In this document: in pieces, positions 33,139 through 42,156 of the stretch
Layout: each line of letters starts with the position of its first letter
Position numbering within the stretch: position 1 is the stretch's first letter
DNA from: Bacteroidales bacterium
Lineage (GTDB): Bacteria; Bacteroidota; Bacteroidia; Bacteroidales; UBA932
Direction: 5' to 3'
DNA length: 64,000 bases
Assembly: GCA_017509755.1 (NCBI GenBank)
Contig: JAFWOY010000029.1
Coordinates: 140,010 to 204,009 of the forward strand
Notes under the pieces: generated by a model
The model's input: the letters and a program-made list of their open reading frames with translations, nothing else
What the model was told of the DNA's origin: nothing
The model's database searches: none
Made by a program: the position numbers and the translations under genes

Positions 33139-33146
33139 TACTTTTG
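33139..33146 (+). promoter_or_regulatory. NUDIX gene -7 element
   Basis: TACTTTTG fits the consensus, 30 nt before the NUDIX ATG, directly adjoining the start codon of the divergent methyltransferase gene. Confidence 0.6.
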
Positions 33147-33175
33147 TACCCGCAAGCAACAAAGATAGCAAAATA

Positions 33176-33652
33176 ATGCAGACCGTCTATTTCGAACGCG
33201 ACCACATTGTGGTGGATGATGCCGATTTTCAGGATTTTTGCTCCCATTTTCAGGAGATTCCAGCCGGTGGCGGCCTGGTCCGCAACCGCGAAGGCAAATA
33301 CCTGCTCATCTACCGCCACGGGGTATGGGACCTCCCGAAAGGCAAGCAGGAGCCCGATGAGGATATCGCAACCTGTGCCTTGCGCGAAGTCGAAGAAGAG
33401 ACCGGCCTGCACAGCCTGATCCTGGGAGAACGCATCTGCATCACCCATCATACCTATCAGGTTTTCGGCGTGAAGTGCCTCAAACACACCTACTGGTATC
33501 ACATGCTGGACGACCGGGAAGAACCGCTGCTCCCCCAGACGGAAGAAGACATCACCCGGGCCGAGTGGGTGGATAAAAAAAGCCTCCCAGCTTATCTGGA
33601 AGGCACCTATCCGTCGATCGTCGAAGTATTCGTCAACGCAGGTCTGTTATGA
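33176..33652 (+). CDS. NUDIX hydrolase
   Basis: A 158-residue protein with an exact Nudix box: G-x5-E-x7-REVEEETGL starting GKQEPDEDIA (about 56-78), giving all Mg-binding glutamates. It hydrolyses nucleoside diphosphates linked to another moiety; the substrate cannot be read from sequence. The ATG at 33176 follows AGCAAAATA and a consensus promoter. It ends convergently with the LolA-like gene, overlapping by 20 nt. Confidence 0.93.
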   Translation: MQTVYFERDHIVVDDADFQDFCSHFQEIPAGGGLVRNREGKYLLIYRHGVWDLPKGKQEPDEDIATCALREVEEETGLHSLILGERICITHHTYQVFGVKCLKHTYWYHMLDDREEPLLPQTEEDITRAEWVDKKSLPAYLEGTYPSIVEVFVNAGLL

Positions 33653-34058
33653 TCGTATCGTCCCCGAAACTCTCGGGATCGATGATGAAGAACGTGGCAG
33701 ACCAGGGTTCTTTCGCCTCCTTGATGCCGGTCAGCGTGATCGTATAGGTCTCATAGAGCACCACGGCTGACCCGTCGGCCGCTTTGCTGACGGTAATCTG
33801 CTGCAGGAAGGAGACATCGTTTTTCTCGATTACCAGTTCATCGCTGCCGGGCGAATAGATCCAGCGGTCCTTGCCGTTGCAATAGACCTGCATCCAGTCG
33901 GTTTCCAGCCGGTAGCAGTCGTCCTGCACATAGCCTTTCCCTTCGGCTACGGTCTTGCCGGTCCCGTTGTCCACCATTTTGAACTGGCAGGAGAAGCGCT
34001 GCTGTGCACCCGCTGCGGTGCAGAGCAGGATCGTCAGGAGAAGGAAGATTCTTTTCAT
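33633..34058 (-). CDS. LolA-like outer-membrane lipoprotein carrier protein
   Basis: A 141-residue periplasmic protein with signal peptide (MKRIFLLLTILLCTAAGAQQ, cleavage after GAQ or so). The remainder has the LolA beta-sheet pattern: FSCQFKMVDNGTGKTVAEGKGYV, CYRLETDWMQVYCNGKDRWIY and DELVIEKND. It is the shorter Bacteroidota variety, often encoded next to ftsK. It lies 14 nt after ftsK, completing a DUF4290-ftsK-lolA operon. Two cysteines in the middle (DDCYR, VYCNG) may form a disulfide. A longer upstream frame up to 34283 lies inside ftsK and is not used. Confidence 0.82.
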   Translation of the reverse strand: MKRIFLLLTILLCTAAGAQQRFSCQFKMVDNGTGKTVAEGKGYVQDDCYRLETDWMQVYCNGKDRWIYSPGSDELVIEKNDVSFLQQITVSKAADGSAVVLYETYTITLTGIKEAKEPWSATFFIIDPESFGDDTIITDLR

Positions 34059-34072
34059 CGCACAATCCTTTT

Positions 34073-36598
34073 TTAGATATGATTGAGTGATTCCAAAATT
34101 CGGTCCAAAGTGTCCAAATCCGTCACCAAAACGGAACGCGCCTTGCTGCCTTCCTGCGGACCGACGATGCCGGCCGCCTCCAACTGGTCCATGATACGGC
34201 CCGCACGGGCGTATCCCACATTGAGTTTGCGCTGCAGCATCGAAGTGGAACCCTGCTGGTATTGGACCACCATCTTTGCGCATTCCTCGAAGAGCTGGTC
34301 GCGTTTGTGCAGGTCCACGTCGCCGACACCGGCGTCTTCATCGTTCGGATCCACATATTCCGGAAGTTCGAACGGACCGGCATAGCCACGCTGGTCACTG
34401 ATGAACTTCACCAAGTTGATGATCTCCGGCGTATCGACCAGTGCGCACTGGACACGGGTCAAGTCGTGGCCCGGATAGACGACGAGCATATCGCCGCGGC
34501 CGATGAGACGGTTGGCGCCCGGCGCGTCGATGATAACCTTGGAATCCGTACCCGTGTTGACCTTGAAGGCAACCCGCGAGTTGAAGTTGGCTTTGATGGA
34601 ACCGGTGATGATGTTGACGGTCGGGCGCTGCGTCGCGATGATCAGGTGGATACCCACGGCACGGGCTTTCTGGGCCAGACGGGCGATGGGATTCTCGATC
34701 TCGCGGCCGGCCGTCATCAGCAAGTCGCCGAACTCGTCGATGATCACCACGATATAGGGCAGGAACTTGTGCCCGTTGTTCGGGTTGAGCTGCCGGTTCA
34801 GGAATTTGGCATTGTACTCCTTGAGCTGACGGACGTCGGCCTTCTTGAGGAGGTCGTAGCGGGCATCCATCTCAATGCAGAGCGAATTGAGCGTGTTGGC
34901 CACTTTCTTGGTATCGGTGATGATGGCTTCGTCGCCGTCGGGCAGCATCGCCAGGTAGTGCTTCTCCAACTTTTCGTAGAGGGAGAATTCCACCTTCTTC
35001 GGATCGACCAGGACCATCTTCATCTCGGCCGGATGCTTGGCATACAGGAGCGAAGTGATCATCACATTCAGGCCCACGGACTTACCTTGACCGGTGGCAC
35101 CGGCCACCAGCAGGTGCGGCATCTTGGCCAGGTCCAGGAAGAACGGCTCGTTGGTCACAGTGATGCCGATCGCCATAGGCAGTTCCATCTTCTGGGAAGC
35201 TTCCTGGAACTGCTGGCAGCCCAGCACCGATTTGAGCGCCACCACGCTCGGCTTGACATTCGCCACCTCGATACCCACGGAATCCAGCAGGGTCACGACG
35301 CGGACGCCCTTGGCGCCCAGCGAAATGGCAATATCTTCTTCCAGATTGCGTACCTGCGCGACCTTGATGCCGTCGTCGAGCTGGATCTTGTAAAGCGTGA
35401 CGGTCGGGCCCATCTTGGCGGTGATGCCCTTGACCCGGATCTTATAGCTGTTGAGCGCATTGACGATGCGCTGCTTGTTGTTTTCGAGTTCCTGCCGGGA
35501 CACCTCGTACCACATGTCCTTGTAGTCCTTGAGGATCGACATCGGCGGAAGTTTGAACTTGGGAAGGTCGAGCCGGGGATCGTAGCGCTCGCGCCATTCC
35601 TCATCGGAAAGGCCGGCGATGATGTCGTTTTCACTCTTCTCGATGGTAAGCGTCACTTCGGGCTGCGCCATCCCCTCGGGCTTTGCCGGTTCGGGCTGGA
35701 TTTCCTCAACTGCATCGACAACAGCCGGTTCGGAAGGCTGCAAAGGCACGTCAGCCGGCTGGCCGGAGGACTCGGCATCCGTAAAATCGAGCCAGTCATC
35801 CGTGGGATCCGTGTCGGCTTCCGGCGCACCATCCACCACCAGACCGGGATACGTATTGCCTTCTTCTTCATCCCCTTCTTCGATTTCATCCGGTTCCTCG
35901 TCCTCATCCGTCTCGCGGTGCGAGATGCCATAGAGGAGGTCGTCGAACCAGAACGCCACTTTGGGCGTCAGCAGGCAGGCATAGAGGAAAAGAATGACCA
36001 GCAGCACACCGGCCGTCCCCGCCTTGCCGAGCATCGAACAAAGCCAGCGGCAGGCAAAGTGGCCATAGGAGCCTCCGGCTCCCGTCCCGAGCAGCGAATC
36101 ATAGGAGGTGAAGCTGAAGATATAGGCCAGCAGCACAGAGAAAATGATGGCGCCGAAAGCGCAGAGGAGAAACACCCGGAGCAGGTTGACCTTCCGGATG
36201 CGGAAACAATAGACGGTCAAGGCGCCCAGGAAGATCGGCAAGGCGAAGGCCCCGAATCCAAACAGCTTGGAGATCAGATAATCAGCCCAGATAAAGCCAA
36301 TCTTGCCGCCGGCATTCTCCGCCGTGACTTCCGTGGTAAACATCCGGCTGTCAAAGGTCAGGCTCTGGTCGGATGTCCAAGTAAAGACGTACGACAGGAG
36401 GGCGACCAGCGTGTAGATCGTCAGGATGCCGCACAAGACACCCAGCACGATCCGGACCACCCTGCGGTTTTCTTCAGTCAGCAGCGGTTTGCGCGCCACG
36501 GGCGTCCGTTTCACGGGCGCGGCAGGCTTCTTCTTCGGTTTGGACTGCGGCCGGGCCTTGGCCTTGGCCTTTTCCTTGCTTTGCTTCTCTTTGGCCAT
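34073..36598 (-). CDS. ftsK: DNA translocase FtsK/SpoIIIE
   Basis: An 841-residue divisome ATPase that pumps chromosome ends during division. The first 45 residues are Lys/Pro-rich, then four membrane helices (about 48-225), an acidic linker (about 235-320), and the motor domain. Walker A is VAGATGQGKSVGLN (near 485), Walker B VVIIDEFGDLLM (near 625). The C-terminal winged-helix gamma domain is visible as RDQLFEECAKMVV and TSMLQRKLNVGYARAGRIMDQLE. All parts of a full-length FtsK are present. It starts 3 nt after the DUF4290 gene. Confidence 0.96.
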   Translation of the reverse strand: MAKEKQSKEKAKAKARPQSKPKKKPAAPVKRTPVARKPLLTEENRRVVRIVLGVLCGILTIYTLVALLSYVFTWTSDQSLTFDSRMFTTEVTAENAGGKIGFIWADYLISKLFGFGAFALPIFLGALTVYCFRIRKVNLLRVFLLCAFGAIIFSVLLAYIFSFTSYDSLLGTGAGGSYGHFACRWLCSMLGKAGTAGVLLVILFLYACLLTPKVAFWFDDLLYGISHRETDEDEEPDEIEEGDEEEGNTYPGLVVDGAPEADTDPTDDWLDFTDAESSGQPADVPLQPSEPAVVDAVEEIQPEPAKPEGMAQPEVTLTIEKSENDIIAGLSDEEWRERYDPRLDLPKFKLPPMSILKDYKDMWYEVSRQELENNKQRIVNALNSYKIRVKGITAKMGPTVTLYKIQLDDGIKVAQVRNLEEDIAISLGAKGVRVVTLLDSVGIEVANVKPSVVALKSVLGCQQFQEASQKMELPMAIGITVTNEPFFLDLAKMPHLLVAGATGQGKSVGLNVMITSLLYAKHPAEMKMVLVDPKKVEFSLYEKLEKHYLAMLPDGDEAIITDTKKVANTLNSLCIEMDARYDLLKKADVRQLKEYNAKFLNRQLNPNNGHKFLPYIVVIIDEFGDLLMTAGREIENPIARLAQKARAVGIHLIIATQRPTVNIITGSIKANFNSRVAFKVNTGTDSKVIIDAPGANRLIGRGDMLVVYPGHDLTRVQCALVDTPEIINLVKFISDQRGYAGPFELPEYVDPNDEDAGVGDVDLHKRDQLFEECAKMVVQYQQGSTSMLQRKLNVGYARAGRIMDQLEAAGIVGPQEGSKARSVLVTDLDTLDRILESLNHI

Positions 36599-36601
36599 GC
36601 G

Positions 36602-37249
36602 TTATTTCTTCCGTTTCCAGTTGCGGTTCTTCTTGTTGTTCCCCCCTCCGTAGCCAGCGCCGCCGTTGCCGCCGACGCTGATGCCCGGACGGGAAAAATT
36701 GGCGTTCTGGGAAATGGCGCCGAGATGCACATCTTCCGGCACTTTGAGCCTGCCGTCAGACAGGCGCTCGATATCGGCAAAAATGGTCTCTTCCGCCACG
36801 TTGTCCTTGTTCCAGATCAGGTACTGCTGCCGCATGTACAGCGCCAGGGTGCGGATCATCTCTTTCTTGATGTCGTCGTCTTCCCGGTCGGCAATCAGGT
36901 TGATCATGTTCTCGATATTGCGTCCGTAGCAGGCGGCCTTGACCGGTTTCCCGGGCAGGGTGATAATGTCCGGATGTTCTTCGAACTGCTGGGGTGTCGG
37001 AGCGGGGTACGGTGCATCGATATCCAGGTCGAAGCCGCCGATGACCTGGGCATGGTCCCAGAGTTTGTGCTTGTAATCGTTGAATTCGCGGATCTGCGGA
37101 TTGAGGAGGCCCATCACCTGCACGACAGCACGCATCTGCTGGCTGCGTTTCTCCTTGTCTTCAATGGCCTTCACCTGCTCGATCATTTTCTGCACATGGC
37201 GCCCGTATTCAGGCAGCACCAGTTTCTCTCTCTGCGTATTGTAATCCAT
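36602..37249 (-). CDS. DUF4290 family protein
   Basis: A 215-residue cytoplasmic protein of a Bacteroidota-specific family, beginning MDYNTQREKLVLPEYGRHVQ. Residues 1-175 are helical and conserved (VVQVMGLLNPQIREF, KLWDHAQVIGGFDLD, AACYGRNIENMI); the C terminus is a Gly/Asn/Lys-rich disordered tail. Function unknown; its place before ftsK, 3 nt apart, hints at chromosome or division work. A start at 37279 would place the ATG within the promoter, so 37249 is used. Confidence 0.88.
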   Translation of the reverse strand: MDYNTQREKLVLPEYGRHVQKMIEQVKAIEDKEKRSQQMRAVVQVMGLLNPQIREFNDYKHKLWDHAQVIGGFDLDIDAPYPAPTPQQFEEHPDIITLPGKPVKAACYGRNIENMINLIADREDDDIKKEMIRTLALYMRQQYLIWNKDNVAEETIFADIERLSDGRLKVPEDVHLGAISQNANFSRPGISVGGNGGAGYGGGNNKKNRNWKRKK

Positions 37250-37277
37250 ATTCGCGTTTTGTCTTGGTTTAACTGAC

Positions 37278-37307
37278 AAAGATACTTCTTTTATTTCTTA
37301 TCTTTGT
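37278..37307. promoter_or_regulatory. divergent -7 elements: DUF4290-ftsK operon and rfbD
   Basis: Minus strand TATCTTTG at 37285-37278 faces DUF4290; plus strand TATCTTTG at 37300-37307 faces rfbD, whose ATG is 16 nt downstream. Confidence 0.65.
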
Positions 37308-37322
37308 ACAAAATTTTTGGCA

Positions 37323-38189
37323 ATGAAGAAAGTATTGGTCACGGGGGCCCTCGGACAGCTCGGTACAGAATTGCAGTTGCTTACGGCCGGAAGACCGGAA
37401 TTCGTCTTTACGGATGTCCGCACGGAAGGCCCGGTCCGGGCCCTTGATATCCTGGATCCCGGCGCGATCGCGCAGCTGGTGGACGAAGAAGAGATCGGCA
37501 CACTCATCAATTGTGCCGCTTATACCAACGTGGATCTGGCCGAAAGCCAGCAGGAACTCTGCCAGGCCATCAATGCCGACGGACCGGGGAACCTGGCCCG
37601 GATCGCCACCCGCAAGAACCTGACGCTGATCCACATATCGACTGAATATGTCTTCGACGGACGGAATCCGGCCGGTTACAGCGAGACGGCCCGCCGCCAT
37701 CCCCTGTCCGCTTATGGACGCAGCAAGCGCGACGGCGAGGACAGGGTCCGACGCAGCGGTTGCCGCGGCATCATCATCCGCACGTCCTGGCTCTATTCTC
37801 CGTTCGGCAAGAATTTCGTGAAGACGATGCTCCGGCTGGGCGCTGAAAGACCGGAAATCGGGGTCGTAAACGATCAGGTCGGCAGCCCCACTTATGCCCG
37901 CGACCTGGCGGAAGCCATCCTGGCCATCCTGCCGCAAATCGGCCCGCAGCAGGGAAGGATCTACCACTTCACCAACGAAGGGACCTGCACCTGGGCCGGA
38001 CTGGCTGCCGCCGTCATGCGCGAAGCAGGCCTCCCCTGCCACGTCAGGCCCATCACCACAGCGGAGTATCCGTCCCCTGCCGTACGGCCGGCCTGCTCCA
38101 TCCTTTCGAAGGAGCGCATCTGCCGCGAGTTCGGCATCCAGCTCAAACCCTGGGAAGAATCACTCAAAGACTGTCTGCGACGTCTTTGA
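37323..38189 (+). CDS. rfbD: dTDP-4-dehydrorhamnose reductase
   Basis: A 288-residue SDR enzyme reducing dTDP-4-keto-L-rhamnose to dTDP-L-rhamnose. Motifs: VTGALGQLGTEL (NADPH binding, about 6-17), STEYVFDG (near 105), YGRSKRDGE (YxxxK, near 128) and RTSWLYSPFGKNFV. The ATG at 37323 is preferred to a TTG 6 nt earlier. It overlaps the convergent rmlC gene by 26 nt. Together they give the last steps of dTDP-rhamnose synthesis; rmlA and rmlB are not in the window. Confidence 0.96.
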   Translation: MKKVLVTGALGQLGTELQLLTAGRPEFVFTDVRTEGPVRALDILDPGAIAQLVDEEEIGTLINCAAYTNVDLAESQQELCQAINADGPGNLARIATRKNLTLIHISTEYVFDGRNPAGYSETARRHPLSAYGRSKRDGEDRVRRSGCRGIIIRTSWLYSPFGKNFVKTMLRLGAERPEIGVVNDQVGSPTYARDLAEAILAILPQIGPQQGRIYHFTNEGTCTWAGLAAAVMREAGLPCHVRPITTAEYPSPAVRPACSILSKERICREFGIQLKPWEESLKDCLRRL

Positions 38190-38715
38190 AAAAAGGAGCC
38201 CGCGCATCCTTCTCAGAGAGGATGACCTCGTCGGGGGAAACGCCCCAGTCGATGGCGAAGAAAGGATCGTTCCAGCGGTACGATCCTTCGGCCTCGGGCG
38301 CATAATAATTGTCGCATTTGTATTGGAACAGCGTATCGTCTTCCAGCACCAGGAAGCCGTGCGCAAACCCGCGCGGGATGAAAAGCTGACGCTTGTTCTC
38401 TCCACTCAATTCCACGGTGACACTCTGGCCGAAAGTCGGTGAGCCGGGACGGAGATCCACCGCCACGTCGAGGACACGGCCCCGCACCACGCGCAACAGC
38501 TTGGCCTGCGCCGCTTCGCCTTTCTGGAAATGCAGGCCGCGCAACACCCCGCGCCGGGCGGAATAGGATTCGTTGTCCTGCACAAAGGACACAGGACCGA
38601 TATGCTGTTCAAAATCCCTGAGGGAGAACGATTCGAAGAAGTAGCCCCGGTGGTCGCCGAAAACACGCGGCTCCACGATGACCAGGCCTTCGATGTCAGT
38701 TTTGAGGTAATTCAT
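38164..38715 (-). CDS. rfbC: dTDP-4-dehydrorhamnose 3,5-epimerase
   Basis: A 183-residue RmlC with the canonical text: VFGDHRGYFFESFS, NESYSARRGVLRGLHFQKGE (catalytic His in LHF, near 62), VVRGRVLDVAVDLR and FIPRGFAHGFLVLEDD, and the Tyr region DNYYAPEAEGSYRW. Length is standard. The ATG at 38715 is preferred over a frame open to 38895 because that extension overlaps the divergent promoter. Faces the fused oxidoreductase gene across a short bidirectional promoter. Confidence 0.96.
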   Translation of the reverse strand: MNYLKTDIEGLVIVEPRVFGDHRGYFFESFSLRDFEQHIGPVSFVQDNESYSARRGVLRGLHFQKGEAAQAKLLRVVRGRVLDVAVDLRPGSPTFGQSVTVELSGENKRQLFIPRGFAHGFLVLEDDTLFQYKCDNYYAPEAEGSYRWNDPFFAIDWGVSPDEVILSEKDARAPFFKDVADSL

Positions 38716-38737
38716 CTGAATTTGCTTTCCAACCGTA

Positions 38738-38766
38738 CAAAGGTAGCGTTTTTTTGTATAACTTTG
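38738..38766. promoter_or_regulatory. divergent -7 elements: rmlC and fused oxidoreductase
   Basis: Minus strand TACCTTTG (38745-38738) serves rmlC; plus strand TAACTTTG (38759-38766) serves the gene starting at 38792. Confidence 0.65.
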
Positions 38767-38791
38767 TTGGGATTTGCCAACAAAACACTTT

Positions 38792-41700
38792 ATGTACAAG
38801 ATCGCTTCCCACCCCATCCTGGATATTCCTGAAGAGGATCTCCATGAATTCATATTTGAAGGAAAACCCGTGAAGGGCCAGAAAGGCCAGACCATCGCCG
38901 CCGCCCTGCACCAGGCCGGTTTTCCGGTTCACCACCACAGTTTGAAAGACCGCAAGCGCACCATGGAGTGCGGCATCGGCAAATGCGGTGCCTGCGAGAT
39001 GCTCGTGGACGGCCACATCCGCCGCATCTGCATCACCAAGATCGACGGTATCCGGGAAGTCCGGCGCGTCGGCAAGGAGAGTTTCTCCCTGGTTGACAGT
39101 TCCACCACGCGGCAGGACGAAAAGAAGAAGGTTTACCGTACGGCGGTCGCCATCATCGGTGCAGGCCCGGCCGGTCTCGCCGTCCGCGAAGAACTCAACA
39201 AAGCCGGCATCGATTGCCTGGTGCTCGACAACAACGACGCCATCGGCGGGCAGTTCCAGATGCAGACCCACCAGTTCTTCTTCTTCGAGAAGAAGCAGAA
39301 ATTCGGTGGCATGCGAGGCTTTGACATCGCCAAGACCCTGGCCGGCGATTCGCTGGAAGGCATCATGCTGAACTGTGTGGTATGGGATATCCTGGAAGGT
39401 AAGCGCCTCGCCGTCAAGAATGTCGTTTCGCAGGAAATCTTCTACGTGGATGCCGAGCAGCTCGTCGTCGCGGCGGGCGCCCTCCCCTTCATGCCGGCGT
39501 TCAAGAACGACGACCTCCCGGGCGTTTTCACGGCCGCCGTCGTGCAGCGCATGATGAACAAGGAATTCACCCTGCTCGGCAAGAACATCCTGACCGTGGG
39601 TGCCGGCAACATCGGTTACCTGACTTCCTACCAGGCCATGCAGGCGGGCGCCAAAGTCAAGGCCATCATCGAAGCCATGCCCCACGAAGGAGGTTTCCCC
39701 GTACAGGCCAACCGGCTTCGCCGCCTCGGCGTGCCCATCATGACCTCCTATACGCTCGTTGAAGCGATCCCCAATGAAGACTGGACCGGCGTGACGGGCG
39801 CCATCATCGCCAAATGTGAGAACTTCAAGCCGATTCCCGGCACGGAAGTCCGGATCGACGGAATCGACTGCATCAATATCTGCACCGGCCTGCTGCCCGA
39901 CAGCCAACTGCTGCGCAAAGGCACGGAAGTCTTCGGTACGGCCTGCCACGGTGTCGGCGACGCAGTGCGCATCGGCGAAGGCACTTCCGCCGTGTTGCGC
40001 GGCCGCCAATGTGCCTACGAGATCCAACAGGCTCTCGGCCGCCGCATCGACTACAATGCCTATCTGACCGTTTCCAAAGAATACATCGACTCCCAGCAGC
40101 GGCCGCAGCGGCTGCTCGATGCACCGGTCAAACCGTCGGCCGCGCGGATGCGCAAAGGCGGGTTCGTGATCGCCGACTGTCTGTACGGCTTCGCGTGCAA
40201 CCCTTGCTCGTTTGCCTGCAAGCAGGGCGCCATCACCAAGAGTTCCACTTCCGTGACGCCGACGATCGACTTCGACAAATGCATCGGCTGCATGGAATGC
40301 GTGGCCCACTGCCCGGGTCTGGCCATCTTCGGCTACCGGCCGGAAAAGCGTCAGATCTTCCTCCCTGTCGAATTCAACGTCGAGGCCGGCTCAGAAGTCT
40401 TCCTGGTCGATGACAACGGCCAGAAAGTGGGAGAAGGCACCATCGAACGCCTCATCCGCAAACCCAACAAGACCAACGTGGCGGTCGTGAAAGCCGAAAA
40501 GATCTATGCCGGCGACAGCGACGAAGCCCTGCTCGAAGCGCACGGCTTCATCGTCAAGGAAAACTACCCCGAGCCGCTCGAGATGACCCCTACCGAACTC
40601 AACGACGACTTCACCTACATCTGCCACTGCGAAGACGTGCGTCTGCGCGACCTGCTTGCCCTGCTCAAGGGCCGTACCAGCATCACCGCCCAGGAACTCA
40701 AGCACATTTCCCGCCTGGGCATGGGCCCGTGCCGCGGTACGCGCTGTCTGCCGCGCGCCAAACAGGCCCTGCGCGCCTATGGCATCGAGATTACGGGCGA
40801 TTTCACGCCGCGCGGCCCGATGGCCAACCTCGTGGAGATCGGCAACGTCACCAACCCGTCCCGCCAGGTCGAACTGATCACCAATCCCAAGTGCACCGAT
40901 GTGGAGATCCGCCGCGTGGGGGCCTTCGTGGCCGGTGGCGGCATGGCCGGCACGGCCCTGTTCCGCTATCTTTCGGAAGCCGGATTCAAGCCCATCCTGG
41001 TCAACAACGAACACGGCAGCTCCTGGCGTTGCATCGCCGGCGGCCGTCCGGCATTCTCCCTCCCCGCCCTGGCCGATATCGCCACGCACAACCTGGAGAT
41101 TTTCCGCGAAGTGCAAGGCCTGCGCAACATCGACCTCAAGATGACGCGCTATGTGAACTTCGTCCATGACGACGAAACCTACCGGTCGCTCGACGCGTCC
41201 CGGGCCTGGTCGAATGCCTACATGGTGGACAAGAAAGATTTCGCGGCGGAGATTTCCCCGTACATCAATCCCGACCTCAACCTCTACAGCCATGCGCTCA
41301 TTTCACTCGACTGCTGGCAGGCCACTCCGGGCAAGACCATCGACACGGTGCGTCAGCTCGGTATCAAAGCCGGCGGCCAGGTGTTTGAAGACACGGAAGT
41401 CATCCACGTCGAGAAGAACAGCCGGCAGTACCGGATTACCGTCCGCACCCGAGACGGCCGCTATGTCCGCTATGAGACCGAAGTCTTCGTCAATGCGATG
41501 GGCGCCGGCGCCGAGAAATTCGCCCGCCAGCTCGGCATCGAAACCGGCCTCTATCCGGTCCGCCACCAGGCCTTCATCACCAAACGCCTGCCGTTGATCG
41601 GCAAAGACGGCGACTCGCTCGACATGCTCATCGACCGTCGCCACTACAAGGGCTTCTCGGCGGTCTATGGCCAGCAGTTGGCCGAGACCGGCCAGATCAT

Positions 41701-42040
41701 CGGCTGCGCCTCCCCGGCCCAGGACGCGACGGACGCCGCCAAGAACTTGAAAGTCAACACCCAGGAATTCCTGGAGATCGCCTCCGAAGTCTTCACCGAA
41801 TGGATCCCGCAGCTCAAGGGAATGAGTCTTCAGGCCACCTGGTGCGGCTACTACACGGAGCCGCGCTACATCATCGACCCGGAGAAAGGCCTGTTCGTCG
41901 GCATGCGCGGCCACGGCTTCATGCTGTCGCAATACATCGCCAAACTCTACGTCGAAGCCCTGCTGGGCCACGAGGTTCCGTCCTACTTCAAGGACCTCGC
42001 CCTCGGCGGCCCCGGCCTTTCGGAGCAGGCGTTCAAGTAA
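38792..42040 (+). CDS. fused HcnA-HcnB-ferredoxin-BFD-HcnC-type amino acid/opine dehydrogenase
   Basis: A single 1082-residue chain that joins modules usually encoded by separate genes. In order: a 2Fe-2S domain (C60, C65, C68, C80 in MECGIGKCGACEMLVDG...RRIC), an HcnB-like FAD/NAD oxidoreductase (GAGPAGLA near 123-130, second GAGNIG near 275), a cysteine-rich insertion and 4Fe-4S motif (ACNPCSFACKQG near 468; CIGCMECVAHCPG near 496-508), a BFD-like 2Fe-2S domain (ICHCEDV near 609, GPCRGTRC near 645-652) and a C-terminal DAO-type FAD oxidase domain (AGGGMAGTAL near 714). Relatives oxidise proline, hydroxyproline, sarcosine or opines. P5C dehydrogenase lies 2.6 kb downstream, so a proline-type substrate is a reasonable guess. 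Confidence 0.9.
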   Translation: MYKIASHPILDIPEEDLHEFIFEGKPVKGQKGQTIAAALHQAGFPVHHHSLKDRKRTMECGIGKCGACEMLVDGHIRRICITKIDGIREVRRVGKESFSLVDSSTTRQDEKKKVYRTAVAIIGAGPAGLAVREELNKAGIDCLVLDNNDAIGGQFQMQTHQFFFFEKKQKFGGMRGFDIAKTLAGDSLEGIMLNCVVWDILEGKRLAVKNVVSQEIFYVDAEQLVVAAGALPFMPAFKNDDLPGVFTAAVVQRMMNKEFTLLGKNILTVGAGNIGYLTSYQAMQAGAKVKAIIEAMPHEGGFPVQANRLRRLGVPIMTSYTLVEAIPNEDWTGVTGAIIAKCENFKPIPGTEVRIDGIDCINICTGLLPDSQLLRKGTEVFGTACHGVGDAVRIGEGTSAVLRGRQCAYEIQQALGRRIDYNAYLTVSKEYIDSQQRPQRLLDAPVKPSAARMRKGGFVIADCLYGFACNPCSFACKQGAITKSSTSVTPTIDFDKCIGCMECVAHCPGLAIFGYRPEKRQIFLPVEFNVEAGSEVFLVDDNGQKVGEGTIERLIRKPNKTNVAVVKAEKIYAGDSDEALLEAHGFIVKENYPEPLEMTPTELNDDFTYICHCEDVRLRDLLALLKGRTSITAQELKHISRLGMGPCRGTRCLPRAKQALRAYGIEITGDFTPRGPMANLVEIGNVTNPSRQVELITNPKCTDVEIRRVGAFVAGGGMAGTALFRYLSEAGFKPILVNNEHGSSWRCIAGGRPAFSLPALADIATHNLEIFREVQGLRNIDLKMTRYVNFVHDDETYRSLDASRAWSNAYMVDKKDFAAEISPYINPDLNLYSHALISLDCWQATPGKTIDTVRQLGIKAGGQVFEDTEVIHVEKNSRQYRITVRTRDGRYVRYETEVFVNAMGAGAEKFARQLGIETGLYPVRHQAFITKRLPLIGKDGDSLDMLIDRRHYKGFSAVYGQQLAETGQIIGCASPAQDATDAAKNLKVNTQEFLEIASEVFTEWIPQLKGMSLQATWCGYYTEPRYIIDPEKGLFVGMRGHGFMLSQYIAKLYVEALLGHEVPSYFKDLALGGPGLSEQAFK

Positions 42041-42070
42041 TGCTTCTGCGCTCGAACAGCCATTGATTGT

Positions 42071-42101
42071 GCCCAATGGCGCTAAACAAAAGCCATTGGG
42101 C
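42071..42101 (+). terminator. hairpin after the fused oxidoreductase gene
   Basis: Perfect 10-bp arms GCCCAATGGC (42071-42080) and GCCATTGGGC (42092-42101), 31 nt after the stop; no U-tract. Further CCAATGG/CCATTGG copies follow to about 42165. Confidence 0.5.
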
Positions 42102-42156
42102 GCAATTAACGGCTAAAATGCAACCAATGGACCGAAATCAGCGCCATTGGACACAG

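Noticed and set aside
31183..33168. A 661-codon plus-strand frame opposite the M14 peptidase and RsmF-like genes
   Set aside because: Same shadow pattern; both minus-strand genes have intact catalytic motifs.
34262..37276. A 1004-codon plus-strand open frame opposite ftsK and the DUF4290 gene
   Set aside because: It is antisense to two clear, conserved genes, lacks any family motif and has the His/Arg/Asp-rich composition of a shadow frame in GC-rich DNA.
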